The position numbers and the translations under genes are program-made. This document shows positions 43,517 through 52,548 of a stretch of 64,000 nucleotides of DNA, piece by piece; position 1 is the first letter of the stretch, and each line of letters starts with the position of its first letter. This DNA is from an uncultured Treponema sp. GTDB lineage: Bacteria > Spirochaetota > Spirochaetia > Treponematales > Treponemataceae. The stretch is from positions 4,151-68,150 of the forward strand of contig CALDID010000179.1 in assembly GCA_937901865.1 (NCBI GenBank). Reading direction: 5' to 3'. The notes beneath the pieces were generated by a model. It saw nothing but the letters and a program-made list of their open reading frames with translations, was not told the origin of the DNA and did not search any database.

Positions 43517-45076
43517 ATGTCTGTAAAAAGTTCTCTCTCCAAAATACTTCGATTTGCGTCAGTTTGTCTACTGTCTACCGCAATATTTTTTCCACTTTCT
43601 GCGGAATCTAAAACAATAACCTTAGGCGGAAAAAACGGCTGGAACAATCTTTCTTATGAAAAGAACATCGAATACAATAAAGGAAAATTCGGTTGGGAAT
43701 GTGTAGAGCTTGCAACAAACTCAAGGCGAGAAACTGAATACACAGATTTGCTTTTGGACTTTGAAAAAGCCTCTTCTACTGATAAAACGGGAAACTATGA
43801 AATCCTAGCAGACGGCTTTACGCTTTCTAAAAAAGCAAAAATGGGAAAGAAAGCAGGTCTTTCTACAAGCCATACAGAAGGGATAAAGCTGAAGGGAAAA
43901 GAAAATACACTTTTCGGCTCAAGCGGAGAGACTGGTTCATTTTCAATAGAGTTTTGGCTTTGCCCGTCAATCTCTGAAAACGGCGAAATCATTTTTTCAT
44001 GGCGTTCTTCTCGCACAATCGACGAATATGTTACCTATCAGATGATTACTGCTTCTTTCTTTAATAATCACCTTGAATGGAAGTTTTCTAATGTATTCGA
44101 CGGCTACAAAGAAAACAATGGAGAGCTTTCTCTTAAAAGCTACCGAACTATTATCCCAAATACTTGGGCGCACCACGTTATCAGTTTTGATGAACAAACA
44201 GGGCTTATTGAATATCGCATAGACGGCAAAATAGAAGATTTGAAATATGCCACACCTACAGGGCACGAGAGAGGCGGTAGCATATATATGCCAAATCTCG
44301 GAGTTGTTGCAGAACTTGAACTCTGTCCGCTTTTCACAGGCAGCATAGATGATTTTAGAATATTAAGAACAAACATAGACGGTATTCCTTCTTCACAGGC
44401 TTTACGCAGTTTTAAGGCACTGCCAAAAGATGATAATTTATCACAAATCGCTTATGATGATTACAAGCTAACAGGCGGCAGAATCGAAAGCCAACCGCTA
44501 CAAGTAAATCCTGGCTCTGTATTAGAAAGCGTCGACTCGCTTATAAACACGCCAAAACAAACTACTGTACAGCTCTTTGTTCGTGGGGGAGATAATTATT
44601 TCACTTGGACTGATACCTATCCTGAATGGAAAAGTGTAAATGCAGACGGAAGCGTCAACGGTGTAAGAGGTCAATACTTTCAAGTTGCAGCAGATTTATA
44701 CCCTGACGGCAACGGCAAAATATCTCCTTCTATAACGCAGATTAAGCTCAATTATTCAGAAACGCCTCTTCCGCTTCCGCCGTTCAAAGTTTCGGCAAAA
44801 GCAGGAAATGGCAGCGTAACGCTTTCTTGGTCGCACTCATTAGATGATTCTGTTGGCGGCTATTATCTTTATTATGGAACACGACCTGGCGAATACCTCG
44901 GAAGAGGTGCAATACAAGGCTCTTCGCCTGTAGACGCTGGTAATATCTCAACTTACACGATTACAGGCTTAAAAAATGGTACTTTGTATTATTTTGCAAT
45001 CGCCACTTATTCAAGCATTGATAAATCTTTTATTGGTACTTTGTCTAACGAAGTTAGTGCAAGACCTTTGGAGTAA
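43517..45076 (+). CDS. Exported LamG-like and fibronectin type III protein
   Basis: 519 residues from the ATG at 43517. Signal peptide at about 1-33 (ending LLSTAIFFPLSAESK). Residues about 75-290 form a concanavalin/LamG fold: GSFSIEFWLCPSISENGEII, NTWAHHVISFDE, IEYRIDGK and FTGSIDDFRILRT. Residues 415-519 are an FN3 domain (PPFKVSAKAGNGSVTLSWSH, YTITGLKNGTLYYFAIATYS). Likely a periplasmic or surface glycan- or protein-binding factor. It forms an operon with the TPR gene (6 nt downstream). No enzyme motif seen. Confidence 0.8.
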   Translation: MSVKSSLSKILRFASVCLLSTAIFFPLSAESKTITLGGKNGWNNLSYEKNIEYNKGKFGWECVELATNSRRETEYTDLLLDFEKASSTDKTGNYEILADGFTLSKKAKMGKKAGLSTSHTEGIKLKGKENTLFGSSGETGSFSIEFWLCPSISENGEIIFSWRSSRTIDEYVTYQMITASFFNNHLEWKFSNVFDGYKENNGELSLKSYRTIIPNTWAHHVISFDEQTGLIEYRIDGKIEDLKYATPTGHERGGSIYMPNLGVVAELELCPLFTGSIDDFRILRTNIDGIPSSQALRSFKALPKDDNLSQIAYDDYKLTGGRIESQPLQVNPGSVLESVDSLINTPKQTTVQLFVRGGDNYFTWTDTYPEWKSVNADGSVNGVRGQYFQVAADLYPDGNGKISPSITQIKLNYSETPLPLPPFKVSAKAGNGSVTLSWSHSLDDSVGGYYLYYGTRPGEYLGRGAIQGSSPVDAGNISTYTITGLKNGTLYYFAIATYSSIDKSFIGTLSNEVSARPLE

Positions 45077-45082
45077 AGAGCT

Positions 45083-47548
45083 ATGATAGACAATCTTTTA
45101 TTAAGCCGCGCAAAAGCAGCGGTTCTCGCCCGCGACTTTCAGCTGGCAACGAGGCTCTATAAAAACTTATTGAAAGAAAATCCAACCGATGTTTCACTGC
45201 TCAGTCAGCTCGGAAATATGTACGTAAAATCAGGGAACGACGAAAAGGCTCTCCCTATTTTCAATCAGATTCTCTCACTAGATAGCGACAATCTTGTGGC
45301 TATGAACAATCTTGGTGCGATTTATAGACGAAAAAAAGAATATGATTCTTCTGTTGAAATCTTGCAAAAAGCACGCAGTGTTCACGGCGATAATTCTCAA
45401 GTCGAGTATAACTTAGGCTTCACTTATAAGATTATGGGAGAATCAGAAAAAGCTATTCAATGCTTTGAAGATGTAATAGAAGAAAACCCGTCTGATGTTT
45501 TAGCCTATAATCACATCGGTTCTATTTATGCAGAGCGAAAACGACACGAAGAAGCGGTGCAATCATATTTGCGCGGATTGAAAATCGACCCAAATCACCC
45601 TGTATTGCATTTGAATTTAGCTAAAAGCTATGAGAAGCTCAAAAAATATGATGAGGCTCTTTTTGAATATGAAAATGCACTAAGGACAAAGCCAGGTTGG
45701 ATAGAAGCCATCGACGGATATGCCGATTTATTGATGAAAGGAAGAAAGGCAAAAGATGCAAGTGCTATTGTAATGCAAGCGATTCGCCTTAATCCTGAAG
45801 ACGCAAAAATGCATTCGAAGCTTGGCGGTATTCTTTCAAAACAAGGTGATTTAGAAAGCTCTATCGACGAGTATTCTCAAGCACTCAAGATAAAAGACGA
45901 TTATGCACCTGCACTTTCAGGTCTTGCCTCTTCTTACGAAAAACAGGGTAATTTCTCTGCTGCTATTCAGACGATGGAAAAGCTAGAAAGCGTTAAGCCA
46001 AATAATGCAGAGGTATTGCAACAGTATTCGGGAATATTGCTGTCAGCTGATAAAACTGATGAAGCAAAAGAAAAACTCGATACGCTCATAGAAATGGCTG
46101 AAGATGACCCGCATACACTCAATTTGCTTGGTCAATATCACATTTGTACAGGTAATTTTGACAATGCAAAGAAATGCTTTGACAAAATCGAAGAGCTTTA
46201 CCCTGCATTCAAAGAATATCTCAAAGACGGCGCAAAGAGAATGAAGCAACAAGGTATTTTTGATGAAGCGGAAACACTGCAAAAGCAATATCTTGCTCTT
46301 CACCCAGAAGACCCAGATTCATTGTCGTTCTTAGCAAATTTATATGAAGAGCAAAACAAAGTTTCAGAAGCACTTGAGTTTTATAAAAGGTCGCTTAATG
46401 TATTCGGCGATAATATCGAGTATGCCAAAAGCGTCGAACGGCTTCAGCAACAGCTAAAAAGCGAAGAAGCCCCAATTTATGACACAACAGCAGATATTGA
46501 CAGAGAGACAAGCAGTATCGCTGCTTTACAGAATGAAAACGCAGTTTCTGACGACGAAGCTGATGACAAAGAAGAAAATGAAGAGGCTGTAGACGATACG
46601 AATTCTTCTATAGAGAATATAGAAGAAGAGAATATAGAAGATGTTGCAGAATCAGACGAAGAGAATCAAGAAGCAGAGAGTGAAGAGGAAAACGAAGCGA
46701 AAAGCGATGATGACGATATTTTCTCTATGGACTTCGGCGAGAGCGAAAGTACAGACGACCTTTTTGCAAGTACTGCAACAACAGATAATATCACTCCTCC
46801 AGAACCACATAATACAGAAGATGATATTTCAAAGAGCATAGATAAAGTCGTTCCCCTTGATGAAATTACCGATTTTGACTTTTCAGGAATGCACCACGAT
46901 TTAACTCCTGATGAAACACTTGCTTGGTCCTTGCACGAAAGCGAACCAATCGGTAAAAAGTTCGATAAAACGATTGGTGTATTTCACATCAATCAACCGC
47001 TTCCAAACAATGCTACTAAAAAAGTTCCAGACATCGATTCTGCGTGGGATAATTCAGAAGTGCAACCAAAAGAGAAATTCGATTACTTCAACGATTTCAA
47101 CGATATTTCTGCAGATGATTTCTCCGAAGCCGTCGATATGACTCCTCAAACTGATTCAGAAGAAACAGCTCAAACAGATTCTTCTGAACCTACAAAAGAA
47201 CTCGATTTAGCAGAACTTGAAAAAGAAGCATTACCTCTTTTTGAGAAAATACACGATATGACTTCTTTCTTGCCAGAAGAAAAAAAAGAGCAATTCTTTG
47301 AAAGCAAACCGCGTATTCTTCTCGATTATGTCTTATCGAAACTACATAACGAAGATGGTCTTTTCACTCTTGCACAGAAACAAAGAACAAAACTCGGTAT
47401 TAAAGACAATACAAATGAAACCGCTATAAATCGAGAGAGCATAAAGAACACGTTACAATGTTTAATGTCGCTCTCTGAAAGTCTTAGCGATAAATCTCTT
47501 TGTGTTGCGCTCGAAAATGAAGGCGAAAAACTTATTGCAAAGTTATGA
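45083..47548 (+). CDS. Large TPR-repeat protein with acidic linker
   Basis: 821 residues. About a dozen tetratricopeptide repeats run from residue 5 to 460 (for example ALPIFNQILSLDSDNLVAMN, AIQCFEDVIEENPSDVLAYN, AVQSYLRGLKIDPNHPVLHL). Residues about 480-570 are strongly acidic (runs of Glu and Asp), then a low-complexity stretch and a helical C-terminal domain (about 710-821). No signal peptide, so a cytoplasmic scaffold is likely. Its stop overlaps the start of the 2H phosphoesterase gene (ATGA). Partner unknown. Confidence 0.82.
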   Translation: MIDNLLLSRAKAAVLARDFQLATRLYKNLLKENPTDVSLLSQLGNMYVKSGNDEKALPIFNQILSLDSDNLVAMNNLGAIYRRKKEYDSSVEILQKARSVHGDNSQVEYNLGFTYKIMGESEKAIQCFEDVIEENPSDVLAYNHIGSIYAERKRHEEAVQSYLRGLKIDPNHPVLHLNLAKSYEKLKKYDEALFEYENALRTKPGWIEAIDGYADLLMKGRKAKDASAIVMQAIRLNPEDAKMHSKLGGILSKQGDLESSIDEYSQALKIKDDYAPALSGLASSYEKQGNFSAAIQTMEKLESVKPNNAEVLQQYSGILLSADKTDEAKEKLDTLIEMAEDDPHTLNLLGQYHICTGNFDNAKKCFDKIEELYPAFKEYLKDGAKRMKQQGIFDEAETLQKQYLALHPEDPDSLSFLANLYEEQNKVSEALEFYKRSLNVFGDNIEYAKSVERLQQQLKSEEAPIYDTTADIDRETSSIAALQNENAVSDDEADDKEENEEAVDDTNSSIENIEEENIEDVAESDEENQEAESEEENEAKSDDDDIFSMDFGESESTDDLFASTATTDNITPPEPHNTEDDISKSIDKVVPLDEITDFDFSGMHHDLTPDETLAWSLHESEPIGKKFDKTIGVFHINQPLPNNATKKVPDIDSAWDNSEVQPKEKFDYFNDFNDISADDFSEAVDMTPQTDSEETAQTDSSEPTKELDLAELEKEALPLFEKIHDMTSFLPEEKKEQFFESKPRILLDYVLSKLHNEDGLFTLAQKQRTKLGIKDNTNETAINRESIKNTLQCLMSLSESLSDKSLCVALENEGEKLIAKL

Positions 47549-48099
47549 AGCAGAACTTTATAAATCAAACACATTTCTTAGGCGTGTTACTCCCTGAAGA
47601 CATTGATGGAGAAATAGAGAGTGCAAGAGAATATATGAGAGGTGCTTTTGGCTGTAAAAGCGGACAGAAAACGCCTCTTCACGTTACTCTTGTGCCTCCA
47701 TTTCACTTGAGCGAAGAGTTTTCTACAACCGATATTATACGCGCTATAAGAGAAATTGACTTTTCCCGCCTTGCGTTTACGAGCAAAATAGACGGCTACG
47801 ACGCATTTGGCGACAGAACACTTTTTGCAAAAGTCATACCCAATACACAATGGGTATCTTTGCGTGATACCGTGTTAAAAGCCCTCTTAAACGCAATTCC
47901 GCACTGCACTAAAAAAGATACTCGCCCGTTTACGCCTCATATCACTGTTGCTAATCGCGATATTCCAGCAGGTTCTTCAGTAAAAGCATTAAAGGCTTTG
48001 AATGAACTAGAGCTAAAGGTAAGTTTTTCCGTTGATAATATAACGATTTTTGAACGTAAAAACAGCCTCTGGGAAGTTGCAGACACAATCTGCTTTTAA
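47545..48099 (+). CDS. thpR: 2H phosphoesterase, RNA 2',3'-cyclic phosphodiesterase (ThpR-like)
   Basis: 184 residues. Two His-x-Thr motifs define the family: His46-Val-Thr48 in LHVTLVPPFHLS and His132-Ile-Thr134 in FTPHITVANRD. Members ligate or hydrolyse 2',5' or 2',3'-cyclic RNA ends. Third gene of the LamG-TPR-thpR operon, translationally coupled to the TPR gene. Confidence 0.88.
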   Translation: MKQNFINQTHFLGVLLPEDIDGEIESAREYMRGAFGCKSGQKTPLHVTLVPPFHLSEEFSTTDIIRAIREIDFSRLAFTSKIDGYDAFGDRTLFAKVIPNTQWVSLRDTVLKALLNAIPHCTKKDTRPFTPHITVANRDIPAGSSVKALKALNELELKVSFSVDNITIFERKNSLWEVADTICF

Positions 48100-48289
48100 G
48101 AGAGCACACTGTAACATACCCTATTCAAAACACTCTGTGCGTGCGCAGCCTATGGCTGTTTTTATCAAAAATGTGTCAATAAAAACTCTAGCGGATTTTA
48201 CATAATCGATTAAAATAATAATCAATTCTTGTAATGAAAACAGGTGATGTCGGCTTTTTAGGACTGCGCCTGCTCGGAGGGTTAGTTTA

Positions 48290-49852
48290 ATGGCTTTGAA
48301 ATCTATCAAAGATGTGATGAAAACAGTTTCTCGCCCAGAGAAAGTTTTGCAGTTTGGCGAAGGTGGATTCCTCCGCGCATTCGTAGATTGGCAAATTGAT
48401 ATTGCAAACGAAAAAGCAGGCTTTAACGGCAATATCGTTATCGTGCAGCCGCTCGAAAAAGGCATGGTTGACGCAATGAATGCGCAGAACAATCTTTATA
48501 CAACAGTTCTTCGCGGTATGAAAGACGGAAAGCCTACCGTAGAAACTCGCTGTATCAATTCTGTCAGCCGCTCAATCAATCCATACACAAATTACGATGA
48601 ATATATCGCGCTTGCATCTAGCCCAGATTTGCGCTTTATCGTATCCAACACAACAGAAGCAGGTATTCGCTTCGATAGCGAAATTGACGGAATCCCTGTT
48701 ACTCTTGACCAAAAGCCACAAAAAAACTTCCCTGCAAAAGTTACCGCATTCCTTTATAAGCGTTTCCAGGCGTTCAATGGCGACACAAGCAAGGGAATGA
48801 TTCTTATTCCGTGTGAGCTCTCTGACCAAGCAGGATTGAACCTTCGCATTAACATTTTGCGCTATGCAGAGATGTGGCAGTTAGGACCTGACTTTATAAA
48901 CTGGTTCGATGAGGCGTGTGATGTTTGCTCTTGTCTTGTAGACCGCATTGTTCCAGGCTATTTCCCACTCCTTTCTAAAGATGAAAACGGCAAAACACAA
49001 GCTGAAAACATCTGCGAAAAGCTCGGATATGAAGATAAATTGCTAGACAGCGCAGAGCTGTTCCATTTCTGGGTCATCGAAAGCAAAAAGAGCCACGAAG
49101 ATGAGCTTCCGCTCGTAAAAGCAGGCTTGTCAGTTAAGTGGGTGAAGAATATGGACTACTATCACACAAGAAAAGTTCGTATCTTGAATGGTGCTCACAC
49201 TTCAAGCGTACTCGCAGCATTCCTTTCTGGCTCTAACTATGTGCAGGACATCGTATGCAGCGAAAAGGTTGGAAGCGGTTTCAACACTCCAAACGAAAGT
49301 GCGCACAAGTTTATGCGAAAAATCATCTTTGACGAAATTATCCCGTCAATCGATGGCGACCAAGAAGACCTCAAAAGCTATGCAGAAGACGTTTGGACTC
49401 GTTTCCAAAATCCATTCAATCCACACCGCCTCATCGAGATTTCTTTGAACTCTGTCGCAAAGTATTGGACAAGATGTTTGCCAAGCGTTACACAGTCTAT
49501 TAAAAAGAATGGCAACGTGCCAAAGTTATTGGGCTTCTCGCTTGCATCTCTTATTGCTTTCTATAACGGAAGCGAAATCAAGACAGACGAAAAAGGCAAG
49601 AAGTATCTTGAGTCTACTCGCGACGAAAGCGTATACGGAAACTACGATGTAATGCCAGTATTGGAGTTCTTTGCAAAGCTCAACAGCGAAACAAAGGACG
49701 CAAAAGAAATTGCACACCGAGTGTTGAGCAACACAGATTTCTGGAAAGAAGATTTGACAAAATACGACGGCTTAGAAGATGCTGTTGCTTCCCACCTTGC
49801 CGACATCAAGACGAAAGGTATGAAGAAAGCTCTCGCCGACATCGTAGCCTAA
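48290..49852 (+). CDS. uxaB: Tagaturonate reductase (altronate oxidoreductase)
   Basis: Reduces D-tagaturonate to D-altronate with NADH in galacturonate breakdown. 520 residues, mannitol-dehydrogenase-like fold. LQFGEGGFLRAFVDWQID is the NAD-binding start; FIVSNTTEAGIRF, DRIVPGYFP and RKVRILNGAHTSSVLAAF (catalytic Lys/Asn/His region) match UxaB closely. CGGAGGGTTAG precedes the ATG. The other pectin-sugar genes (uxaA, uxaC, kdgK) are not in the window. The 190-bp leader shows no clear promoter or riboswitch. Confidence 0.92.
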   Translation: MALKSIKDVMKTVSRPEKVLQFGEGGFLRAFVDWQIDIANEKAGFNGNIVIVQPLEKGMVDAMNAQNNLYTTVLRGMKDGKPTVETRCINSVSRSINPYTNYDEYIALASSPDLRFIVSNTTEAGIRFDSEIDGIPVTLDQKPQKNFPAKVTAFLYKRFQAFNGDTSKGMILIPCELSDQAGLNLRINILRYAEMWQLGPDFINWFDEACDVCSCLVDRIVPGYFPLLSKDENGKTQAENICEKLGYEDKLLDSAELFHFWVIESKKSHEDELPLVKAGLSVKWVKNMDYYHTRKVRILNGAHTSSVLAAFLSGSNYVQDIVCSEKVGSGFNTPNESAHKFMRKIIFDEIIPSIDGDQEDLKSYAEDVWTRFQNPFNPHRLIEISLNSVAKYWTRCLPSVTQSIKKNGNVPKLLGFSLASLIAFYNGSEIKTDEKGKKYLESTRDESVYGNYDVMPVLEFFAKLNSETKDAKEIAHRVLSNTDFWKEDLTKYDGLEDAVASHLADIKTKGMKKALADIVA

Positions 49853-49876
49853 CGCAAGAATAGCATACTTAACATA

Positions 49877-49922
49877 AAAACTCCCGCTCGATGAAGTTTT
49901 TCACTCCGAGAGGGAGTTTTTT
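49877..49922 (+). terminator. Terminator of uxaB
   Basis: AAAACTCCC (49877-49885) pairs with GGGAGTTTT (49912-49920); CTCG and CGAG extend the stem. A T-run follows. Confidence 0.75.
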
Positions 49923-49926
49923 ATTA

Positions 49927-49957
49927 CAGAGCAGGCTGAGCCTGTTGCTTTTTTTGG
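49927..49957 (+). repeat. CAGGCTGAGCCTG-type palindromic repeat
   Basis: CAGGCTGAGCCTG (starting 49932) followed by TTGCTTTTTTTGG. Member of the CAGGC-nnn-GCCTG family; with its T-run it could add to termination downstream of uxaB. Confidence 0.5.
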
Positions 49958-49982
49958 CTTTTTTGTATATGGTAGTGATACT

Positions 49983-50480
49983 ATGAGCGAAGAAAATTTA
50001 TGCCCATGCGGCTCGGGCAAAACGTATAACGAATGTTGTGAGCCGATTATCAAAGGAACAGCTAAAGCCTCATCTGCTGAAAACTTGATGAGAGCGCGCT
50101 ACAGTGCGTATGTAAAGCACGAAATCGATTTCATTATGAACTCTTGCGAGCAGACCGACGAAACTGGTCGCCCTGACCCAAAAGCGACAGAGCAATGGAG
50201 CAAAGAGTCTACTTGGCACGGCTTGAAGATTTTAAGCACTCAAGAAGGCAAAGAGCCAGATACTGAAATCGTTGAGTTTGAAGCAACATACACCACAAAG
50301 AAAGGTATTCGCGAAATCCACCATGAGCGCGGACTTTTCAAGAAAATCAATGGAGATTGGATTTACAGCTTAGGTCTTGTACAGCCAATGACTGTTGTTC
50401 GCGAAGGTCGCAAAATCGGAAGAAACGAGCCTTGTCCTTGCGGTAGCGGCAAAAAGTATAAGCAGTGCTGCGGTCGCTAA
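49983..50480 (+). CDS. YchJ-family protein with two SEC-C zinc motifs
   Basis: 165 residues. SEC-C motifs at both ends: [15 protein letters not shown] (residues 5-19) and [16 protein letters not shown] (149-164), each a zinc site as at the SecA C terminus. The middle (30-140) is the YchJ/UPF0225 fold ([36 protein letters not shown]). The molecular role is unknown; links to SecB or ribosome are possible by analogy. The stop is followed at once by the next ATG (TAAATG). No ribosome site before its own ATG. Confidence 0.9.
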   Translation: MSEENLCPCGSGKTYNECCEPIIKGTAKASSAENLMRARYSAYVKHEIDFIMNSCEQTDETGRPDPKATEQWSKESTWHGLKILSTQEGKEPDTEIVEFEATYTTKKGIREIHHERGLFKKINGDWIYSLGLVQPMTVVREGRKIGRNEPCPCGSGKKYKQCCGR

Positions 50481-51269
50481 ATGGAAAATATCCTAACAGG
50501 CTTTCACGCTGTTGAAGAGAGAGTGAAGAGCGTCGCAGAAAAAGGGGAGAAAGAAAGCGCAAAGAAAATGCGTGTTCTTTACGACAAGGCAGGTCCTCGC
50601 ATAAAGAAAATCCTTTCTTTTGCTAAAGACGCTGGTATTTTGTGCATAAAAACCACAAAAGAAGAGCTTGACAAAAAGGCTCTTTCTCTCTCCGAGCTTG
50701 CCCGCAACCACAGAGGAGTTATGCTCGTCATCGAGGGCGAAGAGAAAATTAAAAGCAATATCGTAGATTTTGAGCAATTTGTGTCTTCTGTAAAAGAGGA
50801 CGCTGATTGCACAATTTTGTTGCTTGATTCTATCACAGACCCGCACAATATCGGCGCAATTATCCGCAGTGCAGACCAATTCAGTGCAGACCTTGTTGTG
50901 CTTCCAAATCACAGGAGCGGAGGCTCTGCTTCTGGAGAGGAAAACGAAGTTATCGCACGAAGCAGCGCAGGAGCGGCATCTTGGGTAAAAATCTCGAAAG
51001 TAGCCAATCTTGTGAGATGCGCAGAAATCTTAAAGAAAAACGGCTTTTGGATTTATGGCGCAGACGCAAGAGGCGAACGGCTTGACAAAATCTCTTTTGC
51101 AAAGAAAACAGCTATCATAATGGGTAGCGAAGGAAGCGGCATTGCGCATTTACTAAAAGAGCAGTGCGATGTTATTGCTTCTATTCCAACTTCTGGCAAA
51201 CTAGACAGCTTGAATGTATCAGTTGCCGCAGGAGTTCTTTTGTACGAGAGAAAACGACAAAGTTTATAG
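50481..51269 (+). CDS. SpoU/TrmH-family RNA 2'-O-methyltransferase (RlmB-like)
   Basis: 262 residues. An N-terminal substrate-binding domain (1-95, beginning ENILTGFHAVEERVKS) precedes the trefoil-knot SPOUT domain: SITDPHNIGAIIRSADQF (motif 1), IIMGSEGSGI (motif 2) and LDSLNVSVAAGVLLYERKR (motif 3). The layout matches RlmB, which methylates G2251 of 23S rRNA; another RNA target is possible. Coupled to the YchJ gene. Confidence 0.9.
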   Translation: MENILTGFHAVEERVKSVAEKGEKESAKKMRVLYDKAGPRIKKILSFAKDAGILCIKTTKEELDKKALSLSELARNHRGVMLVIEGEEKIKSNIVDFEQFVSSVKEDADCTILLLDSITDPHNIGAIIRSADQFSADLVVLPNHRSGGSASGEENEVIARSSAGAASWVKISKVANLVRCAEILKKNGFWIYGADARGERLDKISFAKKTAIIMGSEGSGIAHLLKEQCDVIASIPTSGKLDSLNVSVAAGVLLYERKRQSL

Positions 51270-51300
51270 CAACACTTCAGCTAAAAGCAAAATCTAACAA

Positions 51301-51337
51301 AAATCTGCCCTATATAATCTAGGACAGATTTTTTTTG
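51301..51337 (+). terminator. Terminator after the SpoU gene
   Basis: AATCTG and CAGATT arms (51302-51330, with CC/GG extension) followed by eight T. Confidence 0.7.
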
Positions 51338-51405
51338 CACTTGCACTTCTGCATAGTTTTTTATAAAACATCATCTGAAAGCAAAAATCTCATTGCTCAA
51401 CTTTA

Positions 51406-51562
51406 GCAAAGTTTTTATTATCTTGCAAAGTTTTTATTATCTTGCAAAATTTTTATCAATCTAAGACGTTTGACTTGTAAACAGTCTATTTACAAGCCGT
51501 AAACACACTGATTTCGAACTGTAAACAGACTGATTACGAGATGAAATCACACTGTTTACACC
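51406..51562 (+). repeat. Two short tandem arrays (19 bp and 22-23 bp)
   Basis: Three units of GCAAAGTTTTTATTATCTT at 51406, 51425 and 51444; then four diverged units at 51474, 51497, 51519 and 51541 built on TGTAAACAGnCTGATTAC, the first with stem CTTGTAAA/TTTACAAG. With the terminator at 51301 and the promoter at 51663 this accounts for the 409-bp gap 51270-51678. No gene is seen there. Confidence 0.75.
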
Positions 51563-51662
51563 TACTGCAAGGTAAGAGGCTAGACATTTTGCTACAAGTC
51601 AATGACTTCATTGCTATAAGGCAGCGGCTTTTTTGCTACTAGTATAAAAAGAGTGGGTTTGG

Positions 51663-51668
51663 TATAAT
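51663..51668 (+). promoter_or_regulatory. Promoter -10 box of the nitrilase gene
   Basis: TATAAT at 51663-51668, ATG at 51679 and no ribosome site between them. No good -35 at standard distance. Predicted leader is about 3 nt. Confidence 0.45.
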
Positions 51669-51678
51669 CGGCTTCGAT

Positions 51679-52404
51679 ATGAGAATTGCTCTTGCTTCCT
51701 ACACTTTCAAAAACGGCGACATTGATTTTAATGTTTCACAGATACAAAAGGCTCTTTTGAACGCACAGGGAAAAGCAGATATTGTGTGCTTTGGAGAGGC
51801 GTTTTTGCAGGGATTCGACGCGCTTTGTTGGGATTTTGAAAAAGACAAAAAGACGGCAATAAAGCAAGACAGCGAGCTAATGAAAAAGATTTGCGAGCTT
51901 ACCACGCTTTACGGCGTTGACCTTGTTTTTGGCTACATAGAAAAGGCGGGAGAAAGCGATGAAGAGCTGTATTCTTCTTGTGCGGTGGTTCAAAACGGGA
52001 AAATCATTCACAACTATCGTCGTGTTTCAAAGGGGTGGAAGCAATTTGACATTACGGATTATCACTACAAAGAGGGAAACGAGATAAAGCCGTTTTTGTA
52101 TCGTGGAAGAGAGTTTTTGATTGCGATTTGTGGGGATTTGTGGGATTTTCCAGAGCGATTCAAGGCTGATTGTCCGATTATTTGGGGTGTGTTTGTGAAT
52201 TATGAGGGAGAGTATAAAGAGTTTTTAGAGGAATACACGGAACAATCGAGCAAGGTTGCACACGATGTGTTTATGATAAACTCGCTTTCAGATAAACCCG
52301 AATCGCACGATATTCACGGAGGCGCGTTTCATTTTTGTGCTGGCAAGATTGCGGCGCAGACAAAGAACGACACAGAAGATATGCTGATTGTACAAATAGA
52401 GTAG
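51679..52404 (+). CDS. Carbon-nitrogen hydrolase (nitrilase superfamily)
   Basis: 241 residues, cytoplasmic. Catalytic Glu40 (VCFGEAFLQGF), Lys118 (YRRVSKGWKQFD) and Cys151 (AICGDLWDFPE) are all present, so amidase-type activity is likely. The family covers many amides and the substrate cannot be read from sequence. Shorter than typical 260-300-residue members, with a compact C terminus. Starts without a ribosome site. Confidence 0.88.
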   Translation: MRIALASYTFKNGDIDFNVSQIQKALLNAQGKADIVCFGEAFLQGFDALCWDFEKDKKTAIKQDSELMKKICELTTLYGVDLVFGYIEKAGESDEELYSSCAVVQNGKIIHNYRRVSKGWKQFDITDYHYKEGNEIKPFLYRGREFLIAICGDLWDFPERFKADCPIIWGVFVNYEGEYKEFLEEYTEQSSKVAHDVFMINSLSDKPESHDIHGGAFHFCAGKIAAQTKNDTEDMLIVQIE

Positions 52405-52530
52405 GTTTGATATAATGCAGGGTATGAAACCGATTTTGATAAATAAATCAAAGTATTTCTCTGTAGCAACAGTTTTTAACCGTGTGCCTTTTTCGACTGA
52501 ATTTGCTTTTATCGCGAATTCAGTCTTTTT
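52388..52530 (+). promoter_or_regulatory. Promoter, 36-codon leader ORF and terminator hairpin before the DUF262 gene
   Basis: TATAAT at 52411-52416 with the TG of an extended -10 (TGA before it) lies at the end of the nitrilase gene; a weak TTGTAC is 17 bp upstream. A 36-codon frame (52423-52533, starting MKPILINKSKYFSVATVFNR) follows. Within it, GACTGAATT (52495-52503) pairs with AATTCAGTC (52517-52525) and five T follow: a terminator located after the promoter and before the next gene. Either it only ends nitrilase transcripts or it attenuates the DUF262 gene. Confidence 0.45.
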
Positions 52531-52548
52531 ATAAAGGAGGTGTGAAAA

